NCBI GenBank assembly: GCA_029204225.1
Contig: CM055100.1
Span: forward strand, 5,382,348-5,446,347
Source of the DNA: Diphasiastrum complanatum
Taxonomy: Eukaryota; Streptophyta; Lycopodiopsida; Lycopodiales; Lycopodiaceae
DNA: 64,000 nt
Reading direction: 5' to 3'
The notes below the pieces were generated by a model. It ran no database searches, had not been told where the DNA came from, and saw only the letters and a program-made list of their open reading frames with translations. The translations under genes were made by a program, and so were the position numbers. Every line of letters begins with the position of its first letter. Position 1 is the stretch's first letter. Shown in pieces: positions 1 through 10,658 of the stretch.

Positions 1-1
1 A

Positions 2-1951
2 CTATATCCATGATAGTGCTTCTTTGATGTTGACATCTTTGATGAGCTTGAGAGCTTTGCACCTTCCTAGCATCTTCGAAAATGATTCCTTCCAAATTTC
101 ATGTAGATGCTTGACTTTGAGGCTTGCTCCTTCTTCATGTGCATGTTCTTCCATGAGAAAATAAAGATTTCTTCTTGACTTATTAGGATCACAAAGATCT
201 AACATCATGTAACCATGATCTAGAGAATTAGACTTATCCAAATTGGCAAGACTATGCATGCTATAATAACAAAGTGTTTGCATCATATCTTCATGCTTGT
301 TTACCATGCTAATCTCAGATCTAATGAGGCTAAATACTTCATTATGGAGATAAGTGTCTTTAGAAGATGATTCACTTACTCTCATAAAGAGTTTACAATT
401 TGCCTCAATACAAATTTTCAAACTATGAGTGAACAAATCACTTTTGCTCTTGCATGACTCAAGAGCATACATTTGATGAAATAACCATTTGCTTTCTAAT
501 TGATTTAAAATCAATTTCAACCTTTTAAGAACATCATCTATGTTCTCAAAAGAGACTTCATACTCAACTAGTATGGTTTTACTCCAATTTTGAGATGCAA
601 TGATCTCACTAAAGCAAATTGATTTATCAAATGACATAAGAGAAATAAGTATGTGATGTATACCACATGAGATATGCTCCTCTTTCCCTTGAAATGTGAG
701 CCAGTTGGACTCAACCATATTTCTTGAGCTTCTTTTTGGAATCACAATTTGAGAAGGTCTCTCCTCCTCAATCCTAGGCACACTTGAACCTTGAGAAGGA
801 TTCTCCTCCTCAATCCTTGGCACATTTGAACCTTGAGATGACTCCTTAAGATCCTCTTCATGGTGCTCCTTTTTTATGAAAATCCGAGACCTCCATGTCT
901 CATAATGATCACAACAAGTATGACCATTCAATATGCACTTCCTATGATTATCAAGATTACTTATGCTAGAAACATAAGTCCAAAAATCACCACAACTTTG
1001 CATGATTTTTCCAATATTGAAATCAAAAGGTATCTCCATCTCAATAAGGCTACCTACTTGCTTATGGATATAAGTGTCCACTTTGGATGCTTCACTTATT
1101 CTCATAAGAAGTTTACAACTTGCCTTTAGGATTGAAAACATACAATTTTCATCTTTATGAATGAACACATCATTCATGATCTTATTGAAACCAAAAGATC
1201 CTACATTATGAAGATATTTCCATTTCCTTGACTTCATAACTAATGTAAGCTTACAAGGAAAACATATTTTGCTATCTTTTAAGGCATCACACTCAACTAG
1301 CATTTCCTTAAGCCACCTTTGAGATACAAAAATCCCTTCAAAGCAAAATAGATCTTCATAAGTTGACATGAGAGCATAAATGAAACTATTTTCATTTTGT
1401 GATTGATGCTCCTTATTCTTGATTGATATCTCTTGGATCATAACAATAAGTTTGAACTTATCTAAAGTTCCAAGCAAAATACTTTCCAAGGACATAAAAT
1501 AAATCCAGGTTACTTTCATGAAAGTGACATCTATCTTTGCATCTTGAACCAAACAATGTACTTCCAAATGAAAAATTTCAAAATATTTGACATGTGCTGT
1601 GATGGATTCTTGAAGACAAATCTTGCAAGTCCTTATGAGACTCCAAGCCTCATTCACCTTTCCACAAAGGAAACACCTTTCCTTGGACTTGTCCTTCTTG
1701 CATTTGCATTTCGAACTTGAAGCTCCATCCTTCACCTCAGCCCCCTTGCCTTGGTTCTCCTTGGATGGATTGGTCTTCTTTTTGTAGCATCTTGAGAAAT
1801 TAAATCCTCCCTTGCCACAAAGGTTGCACTTAGGATCCTTTCTTTCCTTCAATAGGATGCCACCTATTGATGCCATGTGAATAAAAACCTGTGATATGAT
1901 TCTACAAATGTAATTTGTGACTTTCAAGAGACTAGATTTGAACATCTTCAA
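2..1951 (-). CDS. Mosaic Copia-derived ORF, 649 aa, no internal stop
   Basis: The ORF starts at the ATG whose complement ends at 1951 and stops with TAG at 2-4, so it is complete. It is not a normal gag-pol. Pieces of a Copia polyprotein appear in order but with the parts between them missing. Residues 26-34 resemble the start of Copia Gag (MASIGGILL). Residues 42-55 are a zinc knuckle in which the His is Phe. Residues about 130-190 resemble the integrase core (VTFMKVTWIYF, then DKFKLIV). Residues 192-224 resemble the segment before reverse transcriptase, and 279-303 the segment before RNase H (KLLMRISEAS, then GSLI). The last two pieces then recur at about 437-470 and 519-543, so the second half is a diverged copy of the first. 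A short acidic repeat (SQGSNVPRIEEE) lies between them. No catalytic D/E sets survive. These matches were read by eye against the Copia proteins elsewhere in this window. It could be a non-autonomous element protein or a chance-open fossil. Confidence 0.6.
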   Translation of the reverse strand: MKMFKSSLLKVTNYICRIISQVFIHMASIGGILLKERKDPKCNLCGKGGFNFSRCYKKKTNPSKENQGKGAEVKDGASSSKCKCKKDKSKERCFLCGKVNEAWSLIRTCKICLQESITAHVKYFEIFHLEVHCLVQDAKIDVTFMKVTWIYFMSLESILLGTLDKFKLIVMIQEISIKNKEHQSQNENSFIYALMSTYEDLFCFEGIFVSQRWLKEMLVECDALKDSKICFPCKLTLVMKSRKWKYLHNVGSFGFNKIMNDVFIHKDENCMFSILKASCKLLMRISEASKVDTYIHKQVGSLIEMEIPFDFNIGKIMQSCGDFWTYVSSISNLDNHRKCILNGHTCCDHYETWRSRIFIKKEHHEEDLKESSQGSNVPRIEEENPSQGSSVPRIEEERPSQIVIPKRSSRNMVESNWLTFQGKEEHISCGIHHILISLMSFDKSICFSEIIASQNWSKTILVEYEVSFENIDDVLKRLKLILNQLESKWLFHQMYALESCKSKSDLFTHSLKICIEANCKLFMRVSESSSKDTYLHNEVFSLIRSEISMVNKHEDMMQTLCYYSMHSLANLDKSNSLDHGYMMLDLCDPNKSRRNLYFLMEEHAHEEGASLKVKHLHEIWKESFSKMLGRCKALKLIKDVNIKEALSWI

Positions 1952-3540
1952 TAATCTAGAATGATCTACAAAAGACTTAGCTCACAAACCTAAGAATCAA
2001 TCTTCATAGTAATGACTAGTCACTTGGAAACTTTGCTTTGATCACTAAGAGAAAAGCACACAATCTTTGAATCAAATCACTAAAGAAATCAGATCCAATC
2101 TCCTATTGGACTCCTCAAATACCAATGACTTTTTCTTTTGAAAGTTGAAGTGGATATGAAAAAGATTTGACACCTAGATTTTCCTTTTCACTTGACTAGT
2201 TCTCTCAACTCTTGAGATTCTTGAACAAAAGATGGGTTTTGTTTCAAATACATGAAAATCAAACTTAATCACTTCTTTTGGACTCACTCTTGACCCAAAT
2301 AATCTCACACTTGAGATTTAGAATGAATTTGATTTAATTTGACAACAAACTATACCACCAATTTTTCACAAAGCTTAAAAAATTAGACAGCTAGAGATTC
2401 ACAAATATCTCAACCATGCATGAATACTCAAATATGGACTCCTCATCATTATAGACATCCAATGGGATCTCAAATTGACCCTCACACTCTCACAAAGAAA
2501 GTTGAATAGAACTAATTTAAGTTTCATACATACTATGTCAATTTTTGCTCAATAAATTGATTCAATCACCCCTATTGGATTCTACCAATTACTCTACCTT
2601 TAGAGACTTGGAATGAAATTCAAAATCAAAAGTGGTGATTTTTCTCAATAAGATATTGTGCTTCAAAGAGCTAATGCCACTTAGAAAGATTTGATCACCT
2701 AGGAAGAGACAAACTCTCCACCAATAACAACACATAATGAACTTCTAGATCTTGCCCTCTACAAAGGAAAGAACTCTTAGAAAATTGGATCTCTCTCTAC
2801 ACATTTGCCATAGACACCTTAATGCCTCTTTTCAAACCTCACAAACACTCAAACAAATTGAGTAGGATTGAATAATGTGACTTGGATCTCAATCTCTTTT
2901 CTAGAACTTTCAATTGAAGCCAATCTATGTCAAATTCTACAAAAGATTTGCATAGATGCTCTATATGCACTAGAAACTCTCAAAGGTTTCACTTGGAGGA
3001 CAGATCCAAGGATGTTTTCTAGCAGATTGATGCTTCTAAACTTGACCCTATCACTCTTGAACAAATCTAGAGTGATGGTACAATGGATTTCAACCTCTCA
3101 CCTTGCATATCACTCCTTAATCTATGATTTTTAGCAAAATCTCTCTCAACTTCAACATACACTCAAAAAATCAGAGAAGATCAATTAATTCACCTAATTC
3201 AAGCTTCAATTTTAATTTTTTGGCTGATCTAATCCAAGAACTAATCAAGGGATTAGATTTACTATAGAAAATGCTTGATTTTGCACCAAAAATCACTCAA
3301 ATTGGGTATGTGAGTCAAATTCTGCAAATTTTTGAAATTTCTCAGTAAAAACAGAAGATGTACGGCCTCACACGTGTAAAAAGGGTTCCTACAGCCCACA
3401 ACAAGATCTGGACCAAAAATTTTGAGGATAGCTATCAAATCCAACTCGCTACACAAAATTTGACTAATTTCCAAACAACTGCTAATTTTGGCTTTGATTT
3501 GGATTAACCCTATCAATTTCAACAAAACCTCTTGTACTAG
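1952..3540 (-). other. Leader (5' untranslated region) of the mosaic element
   Basis: This stretch lies between the primer-binding site and the mosaic ORF and has no convincing coding frame. It is AT-rich. The part from about 3040 to 3540 is repeated in inverted orientation at about 4535-5030, as seen by direct comparison. A copy of the recurrent CACACGTGT motif lies near 3368. Confidence 0.55.
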
Positions 3541-3552
3541 GCTTTGATACCA
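3541..3552 (-). other. Primer-binding site, initiator tRNA-Met type
   Basis: The minus strand reads TGGTATCAAAGC directly after the LTR end. It differs by one base from TGGTATCAGAGC, the complement of the 3' end of plant initiator tRNA-Met and the usual Copia primer site. Confidence 0.8.
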
Positions 3553-4381
3553 TGTGGAAAAAGTACAAAAAGGACCAAGAGTGGATCCTAATCTGATCCT
3601 CAAGAGGGATTGGTTGTCAGATTACTTGATCTATCAATCTACTTCAGATTAAGATTAATCTAGATCAATTCTAGACACAAAATCCTAACAAGAACAATCA
3701 TTAATTGAAGGTAAGTGTACTTTATGGTTTTCCACGTGTGAAATCCTGTCTGAGTACGGACTCCAACCTGAAAATCAAGTACACAGATAGCACCTCAAAA
3801 CAATCAAAACAAATGCAGACAAATGGAGAGAATCACTTAAAATTGCTTCCAAAACCAAGATTGGTGTCTCACATTGATTATGGCCAAATGTGGCTCTATA
3901 TATACAATAAGTGGGATCTCGTGGTACTGATCATCCCTATGATCCCACATGTGTGAAGGTGCTTTGTCATATGATGATTCATCATGCAAAACTGACACTT
4001 GGACAAAACCTTCTATTTTGAGCACTTTTGGTCCATTTTCCTTCTATATGGAGATCTACTTAAAAATCTTCTAGAAGTCAAAATCGTCTACTTTAGCTTA
4101 TTCCACACATGTGAGCTGTCCTCTACACATGGGATATGACACCTAACCAATGTATGTGGCTCATGCAATCAATAGATTGATGCCATGTGTCATATGTCTA
4201 GAAAACTAGTTTTTAGCCTTTTTAACCACTAGAACTTGAATCAAATCATATGTACAACCTATATGATTATGGTACATGACAAGTACACTATTTTCACACG
4301 TGGGAACAGGCTCCACACATGTGTGTTTATCTATATACAAGATTTTTGGCCTCTACCAAGCTTATTTTTGCATTTTTCACA
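3553..4381 (-). repeat. 5' LTR of the mosaic element
   Basis: On the minus strand the block starts TGTGAAAAATGC and ends TTTTTCCACA, directly against the primer-binding site, giving TG...CA ends and about 829 bp. A TATA-like sequence (TATATATAG on the minus strand) lies at about 3897-3905. The block carries several CACACGTGTG-like or CACATGTG-like palindromes (near 3731, 3948, 4107, 4299 and 4313). The last ~140 bp recur twice in plus orientation, at 4383-4521 and about 5300-5441. Confidence 0.7.
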
Positions 4382-4382
4382 C

Positions 4383-5030
4383 TTGTTAGGATTTTGTGTC
4401 TAGAATTGATCTAGATTGATCTTAATCTGCAGTAGATTGATAGATCAAGTAATCTGACAACCAATCCCTCTTGAGGATCAGATTAGGATCCACTCTTGGT
4501 CCTTTTTGTACTTTTTGCACATGGTATCAGAGCCAAGTACAAGAGGCTTTGTTGAAATTGATAGGGTTAATCCAAATCAAAGCCAAAATTAGCAGTGTTA
4601 TGAAAACTAATCAAATATTGTGTAGCGAGTTGGACTTGATAGCTATCCTCAAAATTTTTGGTCCAGATCTTTTTGTGGGCTGTAGGAACCCTTTTCACAC
4701 GTGTGAGATCGTACAACTCCGGTTTTGGCTGAGAAATTTCAAAAAAATGTAGAATTTGACTCACATATCCAATTTGAGTGATTTTTTGTGCAAAATCAAG
4801 CATTTTCTATAGTGAATCTAATCCCTTGATTAGTTCTTGGATTAGATCAGCCAAGGAATTAAATTTGAAGCTTGAAATAGGTGCATTAATTGATCATCTC
4901 TAATTTTTTGAGTGCATGTTGAAGTTGAGAGAGATTTTGCTAAAAATCATAGATTAAGGAGTGATATGCAAGGTGAGAGGTTGAAATCCATTGTGCCATC
5001 ACTCTAGATTTGTTCAAGAGTGATAGGGTC
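4383..5030 (+). repeat. Inverted partial copy: LTR end, primer site and leader
   Basis: Positions 4383-4521 match the 3' end of the LTR at 3553-4381 in opposite orientation. Then come a plus-strand primer-binding site (TGGTATCAGAGCC, 4522-4534) and a leader copy to about 5030. With 3040-3693 this forms an inverted repeat with arms of about 650 bp and a loop of about 690 bp. The arm starts right beside the TG end of the minus-strand LTR. Confidence 0.7.
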
Positions 5031-5441
5031 AACCTTCACACATGTGGGATCAAAGGGATGATGAGTACCACGAGCTCCCACTTATTGTATATATAGAGCC
5101 ACATTTGGCCATAATCATTGTGAGACACCAATCTTGGTTTTGGAAGCAATTTCGAGTGATTCTCTCCATTTGTCTACATTTGTTTTGATTGTTTTGAGGT
5201 TCTATCAGTGTTTACTTGATTTTCAAGTTGGAGTCCGTACTCAGACAGTGTTTCACACGTGTGAGACCATAAAGTACACTTACCTTCAATTAATGACTGT
5301 TCTTGTTAGGATTTTGTGTCTAGAATTAATCTAGATTGACCTTAATCTGAAGTAGATTGATAGATCAAATAATCTGACAACCAATCCCTCTTGAGGATCA
5401 GATTAGGATCCACTCTTGGTCCTTTTTGTACTTTTTGCACA
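5031..5441 (+). repeat. Truncated plus-strand LTR joined to the inverted leader
   Basis: After the leader copy the sequence jumps, at about GGGTCAA/CCTTCACAC, into the middle of the same LTR in plus orientation. It keeps the TATA-like TATATATAG (5090s) and the usual LTR end (CTTTTTGCACA). The palindrome TCACACGTGTGA is at 5253-5264. The plus element therefore lacks its coding region and the first part of this LTR. Confidence 0.65.
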
Positions 5442-5689
5442 CTATGTAGATCATAGGTAAAGTGATGTTATTTCCCTTAGCACCACCGATATTCATCATA
5501 CTCATAGGAATCTGAGGTATTTCTGGAATCTCTTCAGGTTTTCGATGTTCATCTTGTACATCGGGTAGCTGAAAACTTCTATTGATATAGCCCTTAAGGC
5601 CCGTGAAGGATTTGATGGCACTATGGAATGGCATGGTGATTTGAGCTTGTAGAAGTTCAGAGAAAACTTTGAGTCCTTGTAGGGGTTGC

Positions 5690-6447
5690 TCTTGCGTGAG
5701 GATTGGAGGGTAAACCTCCTACCAGATTTGTGGACCATCCCATTGAATTGGAATCGGGGACTAAACCAGTCAATTTACTTCCTTACAGACTATCAAGGGC
5801 CTAAAAAGAAGAAGTCCATAAACAGGGTCAGAAGTTACTCTCACAAGAATTTATCATTTGAAATAAATCACCTTTTGCCTCTCCCGTGTTGCTGGTTAAG
5901 AAGAAAGATGGAACGTTCAGGATGTGTATTGATTATCGAGCTCTTAACAAAATGACCATCAAAATCAGATATTCAATTCCTAGGATGGATGATTTGTTGG
6001 ATGCTTTAAAGGGATCCGGTGTCTTTTCCAAAATAGATCTACGTTCAAGATACCACCAGATTAAGGTCAAAGAAGAGGATCAGTATAAAACAACTTTTCG
6101 AACTGACATGGGATATTATGAATTCAAAGTTATGCCTTTCGGATTAACTAATGCTCATGCCACTTTTCAAGCTCTTATGAATCGGATTTTTGAACCTTAC
6201 CTTTATTTGTTTGTGCTGGTATTCTTTGACGACATCCTGATATATAGCAAGAAAATGGAAGAGCATGCAAAACATTTGGATACAATTTTAAGTATTCTTC
6301 GAAAATACAAGTGTTTGCAAAGATAACCAAATGTGAATTCGCTAGAGATGAGGTGGAATACTTGGGACACATTGTGTCCAAGGAGGGAATCAAGGTGGAC
6401 CAGAAGAAGATTGAGGCAATCAAGAATTGGAATTTACCACTACATTC
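5690..6447 (+). pseudogene. Ty3/gypsy reverse transcriptase fragment, frameshifted
   Basis: From about 5739 a broken frame shows the pre-RT region of a Gypsy polyprotein (HPIELESGTKPVN), then [19 protein letters not shown] and [13 protein letters not shown]. The open part at 5886-6326 (146 aa) contains [30 protein letters not shown] and the catalytic [11 protein letters not shown] box, a variant of YLDD. A frameshift near 6315 separates this from the thumb region (VEYLGHIVSKEGIKVD). It ends abruptly near 6447 at a Copia fragment. RNase H and integrase are absent. The preceding stretch 5442-5689 shows nothing clear. RT identity is firm; the lineage is not assigned. Confidence 0.85.
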
Positions 6448-6465
6448 ATGACCAAACTTGGAGAA

Positions 6466-6890
6466 CAACAGGATATCGATTCCTAGTATCTAGACCTCGG
6501 AGCAACTCAACACATGACTCACCATCGTGACTGGTTCAAAGACTATAAGTCATTCACCCACTCATGAGTTGTGCAACTTGGAGACAACTCATCGCACTCA
6601 ATCGAAGGTGAAGGAATAGTTAGAGTTGAATTCTAGAAAGGTGAAGTCAAGTTGCTGTCCAAAGTTCTCCACATTCCAAATCTGACCAAGAATCTGCTCT
6701 CAGTGAGCAGAATCACCGATTCAGGTCAGAGGGTGGACTGCACCATTCTTGACAAATCCCGAAAGGTTCTAGCCTTCGGAAGAAGAAGCAGCTATCTTTA
6801 CAAACTCAGCCATTGCTACTCTTCTAACAGTCAAGCTCTTCACACAGTCATTGCGTTTGTCCATTACACCAAGATTGTAGAAATAAATTT
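6466..6890 (+). pseudogene. Copia protease fragment
   Basis: Conceptual translation with stops gives a Copia aspartic-protease region: YLDLGATQHMTHHRDWF, where the active-site triad DSG has become DLG, then VVQLGDNSSHSIEGEG, and LSKVLHIPNLTKNLLSVS in the open part (6652-6930). It continues to about 6880 and then loses similarity. The GAG-pre-integrase domain and everything beyond are missing. A related fragment lies on the minus strand at 38935-39160. Confidence 0.8.
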
Positions 6891-7640
6891 TTTAGCTTTT
6901 CTTAGTCAAACTTTAACGCAAAATTGGTAGAAGTTGTAGGTTGGAAAAAGACAAAACCAATAGGATGAGAAATGGGATTAAAAAAAGTAGTTCCTTAGAG
7001 AAGAGGGAGCATGAGCATCATTGTGTATTGGGCAAAAGGGCGCTTGCTTCGATGCACACAAGTTGGATGTTTGAATGCCATTCTGATGTGTGGATGCCCA
7101 CGTTGCACCAATATGAAACACATGTTTTGGCTAATTTTGTTTTTACTAGTGGTGCACTTTATTGGCTCAGCACATAAGGCATGGCAAATGCCCATGGACG
7201 CTATCCCACCTACTAGGTCCAGCTAGCAAGACTCCTTGAGCCACCACATTTTGCATCATTTGTCAATGGGTGGCCTACTAGAGGTCAACATGCACCAAGT
7301 TTTTGACACAAACATGTGGGTTGTGAGTTTAGCAAAGGCAACTAGGTGTGAGCTAATGAGCAATTGTGGAGGCCATGGCAAGTTGGCAACCTCACAAGGG
7401 ATGCTACCATCCACCAACGATGATGGTTGCTTGACATCATTTACCCGCACGTCTGAAAAAGCCAACCATCCTATTAATGTCGTTCGACACTGGATGTTGA
7501 GGGGCCCGAGACTAGCATGTCATGAGTGCCATGGCATATATGGTTGCCTCTAGCTCATGAAAAAGAGGGCCCTTCAAATGGGATTCCCCACCATATAGGT
7601 TGGTGATAGAATCCCCTTGCAAGTGAGTGCACACAAATGC
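6891..7640. other. No recognisable gene
   Basis: Several short overlapping frames occur on both strands, but none has a recognisable domain or convincing composition. This is the spacer between the retroelement debris and the Dof gene. Confidence 0.5.
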
Positions 7641-8205
7641 AGAAAATAATAAACTAAAGAGTATACGTATGAGATTAGGACACGTAGGAGCATCGGACGG
7701 TGAGCGAGGATCCACATCATACATGGTTCTCGGCCAGAAACAGGGCCACTCGTCCGTCCAAAAATCCACTTTAACCTGCGAAGCAGCGCCCCGCCTTCTC
7801 CATTCACCCGCCCCCGCCTTCTTGCTGCTGCGGCTTCTTCTTCACACCATCTCTTCTCTTTTCTTCTTCTTCTTCTTCATCGTCGGTGTCTGTCTTTCTG
7901 TCTCAGTCCTCGCTGCGCTCCCGACTTCTATCGTTCTTTGTCTCCTCTCTCTCTGTCTCTCTGACTCTAGGAAGATTGCGAAGACCAGTGTCGTCTCCTC
8001 TACCTCATCTACACGCGCAATCATCCGCTGCCGTCTCACTTGCGCTTTGTTTGTATTTGGGTTGGGGTTGGAGATCTCTGTCTGCTTGTTGCTTTGTGTT
8101 GTCAGCTATTTGTGTTGCTTTATGCTCATTGGCGAGGTCTTGGAACCTCCTTCCTTGTCTAGTTGCTGTTTCTTTTTGTGAGATCGGTTTGGGTTCTCAT
8201 CATCC

Positions 8206-8292
8206 ATGAATGATGCGCTCTCTTTTGACGCTAGTCCCAGCTTCGCTATGAAGAACCTTGTCCTCTACAGCCTGCTTCTGAACAGCAAGTGA
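8206..8292 (+). CDS. Possible upstream ORF, 28 aa, in the Dof leader
   Basis: An ATG at 8206 opens a 28-codon frame ending in TGA at 8290-8292, upstream of the inferred leader intron. The peptide has a polar start (MNDALSFDASPSF) and a Leu/Tyr-rich end (NLVLYSLLLNSK), the sort of C-terminus that can stall ribosomes. I recognise no known conserved uORF peptide. It may simply be chance in a leader. Confidence 0.25.
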   Translation: MNDALSFDASPSFAMKNLVLYSLLLNSK

Positions 8293-9390
8293 TCGTTGGT
8301 GCTGTGCTGAAGGGACATAAAACGGGGGTCTGTGTTGCTTTGTTTGTTTGTGCGTGTGCGTGTGCGTGTGCGTGTGTGTGTTTTCCTTGATGATTGATGG
8401 TTGGTTACGACTGGGTTGATACCGGTCCGGTGTCTATGATATTACTAAAATCAGTTCTGCGATTGATGTGCACACTTTGACATTCAAGGTATCGAGCTCA
8501 AATCATGTTACTTACGCATACACTCATGTTCAGCTGTTAGGAATTAACGTTTTAATTTAAGAAGTTGAAGAAAAAGCAATTCAGTAGGTGAAGATGGTAA
8601 CCTTTGCTTGTAAATTCTCCAGAGTACCTTTCTTCACGGGAGTATATGCCTGATTTCTCTCTTCTTTAAGAGGTTAATGCTATCAGCTTCAAGGGCTGGA
8701 GCTTCAAGGGCTGGAGCTTCATGTTCTTCTTTTTAACTCGCAGGGGCTGCTATATTTCATACACAAAGAATCATATAATTCATGAAAGCTCCTTGAATTT
8801 CAGATAGGTTAATATATAACTGGTCAAATCTTGAAAATATTGTCTAAATGCGGTGTTAATCCTGGTATGTTTGACTGTTCCTCTTCATTTATAAATTGTG
8901 GTTTCTGAACTGTTGGCTGCATAGTTTGTAGCTGGTTGGAAGATAATCTTCCTCCAATGATGCCACCTTGCTGTAGCTAATAAGTACTTGGAAGGCTTTC
9001 TGGGTTATGCATGCTAGGAGCTGATGCTTGCATCGCATAGTGTAGCTGTAGATGATGTTAAAGAGCAATCCTACAGCTCTCTGGTGGAAACAGTTGCTCA
9101 GTCTTGTAGCCTTCTTTTAAAGTTCATTGTTGAATGTTAGCATTTATCCATCTGCTCTACTGAATTTATGGTTCAGAAGATAACTGCGTATACTAGGCTT
9201 TTTCATTGTTGCTGCTGAGAACTGGCTTCTTGTGTATTCGATAATAGAATCACAGTCCTTATCATGAAAGCAATGGGCTCCGCTTCTGCAGAAACTGTTC
9301 CGTCCTGCTCTCAGTTTTCCAGAAACATGTAATTCTCCGTTTGTGTTACCACGATCTTAGAGTGATTCTTACTGAAGTGCTGTGGATTGT

Positions 9391-9400
9391 CTTGATACAG
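9391..9400 (+). other. Probable 3' splice site of the 5' UTR intron
   Basis: CTTGATACAG followed by AATGCAG lies 52 bp before the Dof start codon, after a T-rich stretch. It fits the plant acceptor consensus. RNA data would be needed to confirm it. Confidence 0.45.
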
Positions 9401-9452
9401 AATGCAGTTGCGAGCTGAAGCATAGTATAGAAGAGAAGAAGCATCACGTGTC

Positions 9453-10658
9453 ATGCTTTCCCATACTGCCTTCAAACATGAATCCGCTGGAGAAAGTTTT
9501 GCTGTAGGAAACTCCCAGTTGCATTCTCTACGCCAGCCTTTCCATCACATGCTTGCCTCTCCTTCCAGTGGTGCATTAGCTCAGACTACCATGCAGGATC
9601 AAATTCTCAATCCTTCCGATTCCATGCTTGCATGCCCACGCGGTCCCTTGCAGGAGAGGCGCCTCAAGCCGCATGCAGATCAAGTTCTGAAGTGCCCGCG
9701 CTGTGATTCCCTCAACACTAAATTTTGCTACTACAACAACTACAGCCTCACTCAGCCACGCCATTTCTGCAAGAACTGCAAGCGTTACTGGACAAAAGGA
9801 GGAGCTCTGAGGAATGTTCCCATAGGTGGTGGGTGCAGGAAGAACAAACGGGCTAAGCAGCGAACTGCAGATCAAGCTCCCTCACCTGCACCTGCTGAAG
9901 AGGCACTCTTATCTAGCATTCGTGGTGATGGCTCCAGCAGCAGCTCTTCTTTGCAGCAAGATTTCTCAGCTGGAGCTTCAAGCCCAGGGTTGTATACTTC
10001 GAATGAAGGAGATGGAGGATTCAGCCTAACATTTGAAAGACTTGATCAGGCTACAAGATCATTTTCTGTAAGCAGTGCTCCGATTTCTATAAACTGGGCA
10101 GGTCAGGTGTCTGCTCCTCCTGCGCTCAACCTGCAGCCTTTTGATTCTAAAATTCTCGCTCTGAACTTACCTGGCCATCATGTGAAGCAGGAGCAAACCA
10201 ATCAGCTACATAATGGTCATGGTGATCTAAGCTCTATGTATGAACCCCAACTCAACCTGGTAGCTCAAGCTTCATCTTCTTTGACTGATAATCTTGTCCC
10301 ATACAATCTGTGTCTGGAGGGCTTTGGAGTTCATAGCAGCAATGGAGACCTACAGTGGAGACTGCCTCCAAGGCTAGTGACAATGGCAGAAGAAGGACAT
10401 GCAGCCAATGGCAGGCCACTAATGCAGGCCCTGGAAGACCTGGGAAGTGAAAGTTTCAGACACGCTAAAGGCAGGCTTCCTTTTGAATGCATGCCTGTGT
10501 CTAGTGAAATGGATGAGCATGGAAGTCATTCATCTCCTGATTGGCCTCCACCAGCAGATGGGTTTTTTGAATCTACAGCAGATGCAGGCTATTGGAATAA
10601 TGGCACTTGGCCTCCAGATTTGACAATGTATGGCATGGCAGGAAGCCAATTACTATAG
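9453..10658 (+). CDS. Dof-type zinc-finger transcription factor, 401 aa
   Basis: This is a nuclear transcription factor of the plant Dof family, which binds AAAG-containing promoter sites. The Dof domain spans residues about 79-135. Its four zinc ligands are C81, C84, C106 and C109 (C-x2-C-x21-C-x2-C), with the hallmark stretches [17 protein letters not shown] and [18 protein letters not shown] basic tail (RKNKRAKQR) follows and probably serves as a nuclear signal. An N-terminal region of about 78 residues precedes the domain. The long C-terminal half is Ser/Gln-rich with a Trp/Pro-rich end ([20 protein letters not shown]), typical of Dof activation regions. The start at 9453 is the first ATG after the inferred splice acceptor and gives a full-length protein. 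The coding region is one exon. No frameshift or repeat insertion interrupts it. Its target genes and Dof subgroup cannot be assigned here. Confidence 0.95.
   Translation: MLSHTAFKHESAGESFAVGNSQLHSLRQPFHHMLASPSSGALAQTTMQDQILNPSDSMLACPRGPLQERRLKPHADQVLKCPRCDSLNTKFCYYNNYSLTQPRHFCKNCKRYWTKGGALRNVPIGGGCRKNKRAKQRTADQAPSPAPAEEALLSSIRGDGSSSSSSLQQDFSAGASSPGLYTSNEGDGGFSLTFERLDQATRSFSVSSAPISINWAGQVSAPPALNLQPFDSKILALNLPGHHVKQEQTNQLHNGHGDLSSMYEPQLNLVAQASSSLTDNLVPYNLCLEGFGVHSSNGDLQWRLPPRLVTMAEEGHAANGRPLMQALEDLGSESFRHAKGRLPFECMPVSSEMDEHGSHSSPDWPPPADGFFESTADAGYWNNGTWPPDLTMYGMAGSQLL

Larger units (their letters stand above)
7641..9452 (+). promoter_or_regulatory. Dof gene upstream region: promoter, 5' UTR and probable 5' UTR intron
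   Basis: From about 7740 the sequence becomes GC-richer and then strongly pyrimidine-rich (CTTCTTCTT and TCTCTCTGTC runs at 7830-7970). This resembles the Y-patch and 5' UTR of many plant genes. A good splice acceptor (pyrimidines, then TTGATACAG) ends at 9400, and a possible donor (CAAG/GTATCG) is near 8488. I infer a leader exon, an intron of roughly 0.9 kb and a coding exon. A (TG)n/(CGTGTG)n run lies at 8343-8381. The transcription start cannot be fixed from sequence. Confidence 0.45.

Noticed and set aside
7627-8181. A 184-codon plus-strand frame upstream of the Dof gene
   Set aside because: It runs through pyrimidine-rich leader-like sequence, is Ser/Leu/Phe low-complexity and has no domain; better explained as 5' UTR.
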